Assembly: GCA_009786735.1 (NCBI GenBank)
Contig: WQRM01000063.1
Location: forward strand, 1 to 8,290
Direction of reading: 5' to 3'
From: Oscillospiraceae bacterium
Lineage (GTDB): Bacteria > Bacillota > Clostridia > Oscillospirales > Acutalibacteraceae
Length of the DNA: 8,290 nt
Shown: one piece after another, positions 6,205-8,290 of the stretch
Layout: each line of letters begins with the position of its first letter
How positions within the stretch are numbered: the stretch's first letter is position 1
Notes under the pieces: generated by a model
What the model saw: only the letters and a program-made list of their open reading frames with translations
What the model was told of the DNA's origin: nothing
Database searches by the model: none
Made by a program: the position numbers and the translations under genes

Positions 6205-6284
6205 GCATTTTTTACCAGCCTGCGCACATCGACCCAATTTTCGGCATAGTATGCACTACAACATATAACCTGGGAGGATGCTGG

Positions 6285-7427
6285 ATGTTTATATACACCA
6301 ACCACACCGCCGCAAGCTACTTTCCCGGCAAAGTGATTGTTGCCCTGCGGCGCAATTACACCGACCCGACCATGTTCGCTGGCATTGACGTAACCCACGC
6401 CGACGTGATTTATCATCCCGACCACAACGAAGAAGGCATTGCACAAATTGTGCTGCTGCACCTGCGCAACCAAGACGAAATGGCCGTGCTCAACGCCATC
6501 GACACCCTCAACGCGCGCCCCGATGTGGTGTTTGCAGAGCCCGACTATGTCGAATATCCACATTTGATGCCCAATGACCCGCTTTTCCACGACCTTTGGG
6601 GCATGGAGGCTATTCACGCGCCGCATGCTTGGGACGTTGCCACCGGAAACACGCAGGTGATTGTCGGCGTGCTCGACAGCGGCATTGATGACAGCCACCC
6701 CGACTTGTGCGCAAACATTGCCACCGGCACCGGCGACTTCAACGGGCGCGACCAAGACGGTCACGGCACACACGTGGCCGGCACCATCGGCGCAGTGGGG
6801 AACAACCACACCGGTTGCACCGGCGTGTGCTGGCGCGTTGGTCTGGCTAATTTTAGGCTGGGCGGTCGCGTGTTTGACACCGCGCGTGCCATTTCGGCCA
6901 TCGATTTCGCACGTCAAGCCAAGCTGCCCATTCTCAACAACAGCTGGGGCGGGCGCGGTTATTCCCGTGCGTTGCGGCTTGCCATTGCGCAATATGACGG
7001 CTTGTTTGTCGCTTCGGCAGGCAACAACGGCACCAACAACGACACCCGACCCATGTATCCCGCCTCGTATGACAGCCCGAATATCATTTCGGTGGCATCC
7101 ACCACGCCAAACAACACGCTGTCGTCGTTTTCCAACTTTGGTGCGCGCAGTGTAGACATCGCAGCGCCCGGCTCGAACATCATCAGCACAGACATCGGCG
7201 ACACCTACTCGCCCATGAGCGGCACCTCCATGGCAGCACCGCATGTGGCAGGCGTGGCTGCGCTGGTGAAATCCGTCAACCCCGCCATCACCACCGCAGA
7301 GCTCAAGCAAGTGCTCATGCAAAGCGCGCGGCAGTTGCCTGCGCTGCAAGGCAGAGTGCTCAGCGGCGGCATCGTGGACGCACGCGCGGCGTTGGAAGCC
7401 GCCAGATGCTCGCAGCGCTCTGATTGA
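6285..7427 (+). CDS. Subtilisin-like serine protease (peptidase family S8)
   Basis: The 380-residue protein starts at ATG 6285, seven nt after GGGAGG. An upstream in-frame ATG at 6198 would overlap the divergent promoter and is rejected. Residues about 12-92 look like a prodomain of the fervidolysin/I9 kind (FPGKVIVALRRN; DTLNARPDVVFAEPDYVEYP). The catalytic domain follows, with Asp131 (VGVLDSGIDDSHPDL), His160 (DGHGTHVAGTIGA), oxyanion Asn247 (ASAGNNG) and Ser315 (SGTSMAAPHVAG), so the triad is complete. The protein ends shortly after the catalytic domain, with no anchor or repeat region. No signal peptide precedes the prodomain, which suggests an intracellular protease or non-classical export. 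It is divergent from the Thr-rich gene. No terminator with a T-run follows; a large palindromic repeat lies 50 nt downstream. Confidence 0.95.
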   Translation: MFIYTNHTAASYFPGKVIVALRRNYTDPTMFAGIDVTHADVIYHPDHNEEGIAQIVLLHLRNQDEMAVLNAIDTLNARPDVVFAEPDYVEYPHLMPNDPLFHDLWGMEAIHAPHAWDVATGNTQVIVGVLDSGIDDSHPDLCANIATGTGDFNGRDQDGHGTHVAGTIGAVGNNHTGCTGVCWRVGLANFRLGGRVFDTARAISAIDFARQAKLPILNNSWGGRGYSRALRLAIAQYDGLFVASAGNNGTNNDTRPMYPASYDSPNIISVASTTPNNTLSSFSNFGARSVDIAAPGSNIISTDIGDTYSPMSGTSMAAPHVAGVAALVKSVNPAITTAELKQVLMQSARQLPALQGRVLSGGIVDARAALEAARCSQRSD

Positions 7428-7477
7428 ATCATGCACTAGGACGTGTCTTCAACTATACAACATGGCTACACTCAGCA

Positions 7478-7559
7478 TGTAGGGGCGGCGGGCGCGCCGC
7501 CCGAAAGCTTAATCTTACCATGTTTTTATCGCCCGGGTGGCGCGCCCGCCACCCCTACA
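7478..7559. repeat. Composite palindromic (REP/MITE-like) element
   Basis: Two GC-rich arms (7478-7504 and 7529-7559) form a nearly perfect inverted repeat. The outer ends are TGTAGGGG and CCCCTACA, and 24 nt lie between the arms. Each arm is also a hairpin by itself: GGGCGGC/GCCGCCC around GGGCGC in the left arm, and GGGTGGC/GCCACCC around GCGCCC in the right arm. Differences between the arms (C versus T, G versus A) keep the internal hairpins paired, a sign of selection or of copying as a unit. Repeats beginning TGTAGGGGCG are, from memory, dispersed in many clostridial genomes. No target-site duplication is evident. Confidence 0.75.
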
Positions 7560-7677
7560 GGTTGCGATTCTCTTCAATTTTCTCCAATTTGCGCATTTTA
7601 AGACACCCCGTAGGCGCATACCCCCGCCCATCGCCGCATAAGAATAACCAAAACGCATCACACAGGGGGGATTCCGC
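7560..7677. other. Intergenic stretch before the superoxide dismutase gene
   Basis: With the preceding 7428-7477 segment and the palindromic repeat, this makes a 250-nt gap between genes. The part from 7560 to 7663 is T/C-rich and holds no recognisable gene. A convincing promoter for the next gene was not found: candidates such as TTCAAT with TTTTAA match consensus poorly. The last bases (AGGGGGG, 7664-7670) are the ribosome binding site of the dismutase gene. Confidence 0.4.
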
Positions 7678-8259
7678 ATGCCGTTCACCTTGCCGCCGCT
7701 GCCCTACGCCTACAACGCCCTTGAGCCATACATCGACGCGCAAACAATGCAGCTGCACCACGACCGCCATATGCAGACTTACGTCAACAACCTCAACGCC
7801 GCACTGGAAGCCTGCCCGCAACTGCAAAACTGCAGCTTGAAGCAACTGCTGTTGCGCAGCCGCAACACCGCCATCTTGCGCAACGCAGGCGGTGTGTATA
7901 ACCACGAGTTCTACTTCCTCGGCATGACACCCAACGGCAGCGTACCCACCGGGCGGCTCGCCACGCAAATCCAGCGGCAATACGGCAGCGCGGCGGCGTT
8001 TCAGGCGCAGTTCAAGGCGCGCGCGCTGGAGGTTTTCGGCTCGGGCTACACTTGGTTGTGCTACAACCGCCGCGGGCAGTTATGCATCGTCAACACTTGC
8101 GGGCAAGACACCCCGCTGTCGCAAGGTCTGTGTCCCCTCGCCTGCATCGACGTGTGGGAGCACGCCTACTACCTCAAGCACTTCAACATGCGTGGGGATT
8201 ACATCGACGCATGGTTCAAGGTCGCCAATTTCGGGCGTGCCAGCGAGCTGTATGGATAA
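7678..8259 (+). CDS. sodA: Superoxide dismutase, Fe/Mn family, Mn-type signature
   Basis: The 193-residue protein starts at ATG 7678, seven nt after AGGGGGG. It converts superoxide to oxygen and hydrogen peroxide in the cytoplasm. The N-terminal helical hairpin and C-terminal alpha/beta domain are complete. Metal ligands are His27 (MQLHHDRHMQTYVNNLN), His76 (YNHEFYF), Asp158 and His162 (DVWEHAYY); second-sphere His31 and Tyr35 are kept. Gly72 (NAGGVYNH) and Gln143 (GQDTPL) are where Mn enzymes keep Gly and their active-site Gln, so Mn or cambialistic use is likely. Unusual points are aromatic swaps around the site (FGSGYTWL where Trp is usual; HEFYF where Trp usually ends the motif) and seven cysteines. 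The gene symbol is by family only. No promoter was recognised; a possible terminator begins after 8268 but is cut by the edge. Confidence 0.93.
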   Translation: MPFTLPPLPYAYNALEPYIDAQTMQLHHDRHMQTYVNNLNAALEACPQLQNCSLKQLLLRSRNTAILRNAGGVYNHEFYFLGMTPNGSVPTGRLATQIQRQYGSAAAFQAQFKARALEVFGSGYTWLCYNRRGQLCIVNTCGQDTPLSQGLCPLACIDVWEHAYYLKHFNMRGDYIDAWFKVANFGRASELYG

Positions 8260-8267
8260 GTTCGCAT

Positions 8268-8290
8268 CAAAAAACACCCCCGCCGCAAGG
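8268..8290 (+). other. Possible start of a terminator, cut by window edge
   Basis: After the dismutase stop codon, CAAAAAACACCCCCGCCGCAAGG has the A-rich lead and C-rich arm typical of the first half of an intrinsic terminator, similar to the one at 2904. The second arm would lie outside the window, so this is only suggestive. Confidence 0.25.

Noticed and set aside
6264..6269. TATAAC as a -10 box for the protease gene
   Set aside because: It lies only a few bases before the ribosome binding site, so the transcript would lack it, and no -35 box is placed correctly upstream.
6201..7436. 411-codon open frame on the minus strand opposite the protease
   Set aside because: The plus strand encodes a full S8 catalytic triad; the antisense product is low-complexity and lacks a ribosome binding site.
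1..8290. CRISPR array, tRNA, rRNA or complete insertion sequence
   Set aside because: No spaced direct repeats, cloverleaf-like sequence, rRNA signature or transposase frame was seen on either strand by eye.

Overview
The window looks like chromosomal DNA from a low-to-medium-GC Firmicute, probably a gut-type Clostridium/Oscillospiraceae relative. Grounds for this are strong GGAGG-type ribosome binding sites, near-consensus sigma-A promoters with exact 17-bp spacers, a Firmicutes-style L10 leader with an intrinsic attenuator, a REP-like palindromic element, and protein families familiar from Clostridia. The taxon is inference; no rRNA or other decisive marker is present.

Layout, left to right. 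(1) 1-878, minus: the N-terminal part of a protein with a thioester-domain-like Cys/Gln signature and a Gly/Ser/Cys-rich tail. It has no signal peptide and runs off the left edge. (2) 1005-2846, plus: a 613-residue protein with propeller-type repeats followed by a helical, glycosidase-like region. It is driven by a perfect TTGACA-N17-TATAAT promoter and ends at a bidirectional terminator. (3) 2939-3856, minus: a calcineurin-like (YfcE-type) phosphoesterase. (4) 3916-4002, minus: a probable C-terminal scrap of a serine recombinase. (5) 4002-4367, minus: a small cupin. (6) 4458-5468, minus: rplL and rplJ, preceded by an L10 autoregulatory leader and its own promoter. (7) 5724-6140, minus: a membrane-anchored Thr-rich, Cys-tailed small protein with its own promoter. 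(8) 6285-7427, plus: a subtilisin-type protease without a signal peptide. (9) 7478-7559: a composite palindromic repeat. (10) 7678-8259, plus: a divergent Mn-type superoxide dismutase.

The only tightly integrated unit is the ribosomal stalk operon. L10 and L7/L12 are made together, and excess L10 is expected to bind the leader and favour the attenuator. The leader contains two alternative pairings that cross each other, which fits that switch. Most other genes look like single transcription units. The stalk operon is separated from its usual neighbours (rplK/rplA upstream, rpoB/rpoC downstream), which suggests rearrangement around it. The recombinase scrap and the palindromic element fit a locus that has received and lost mobile DNA.

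No complete new defence or mobile system is visible. The most unusual items are the thioester-like Cys-rich protein at the left edge, the Thr/Cys-rich anchored protein upstream of rplJ, and the superoxide dismutase with changed active-site aromatics.
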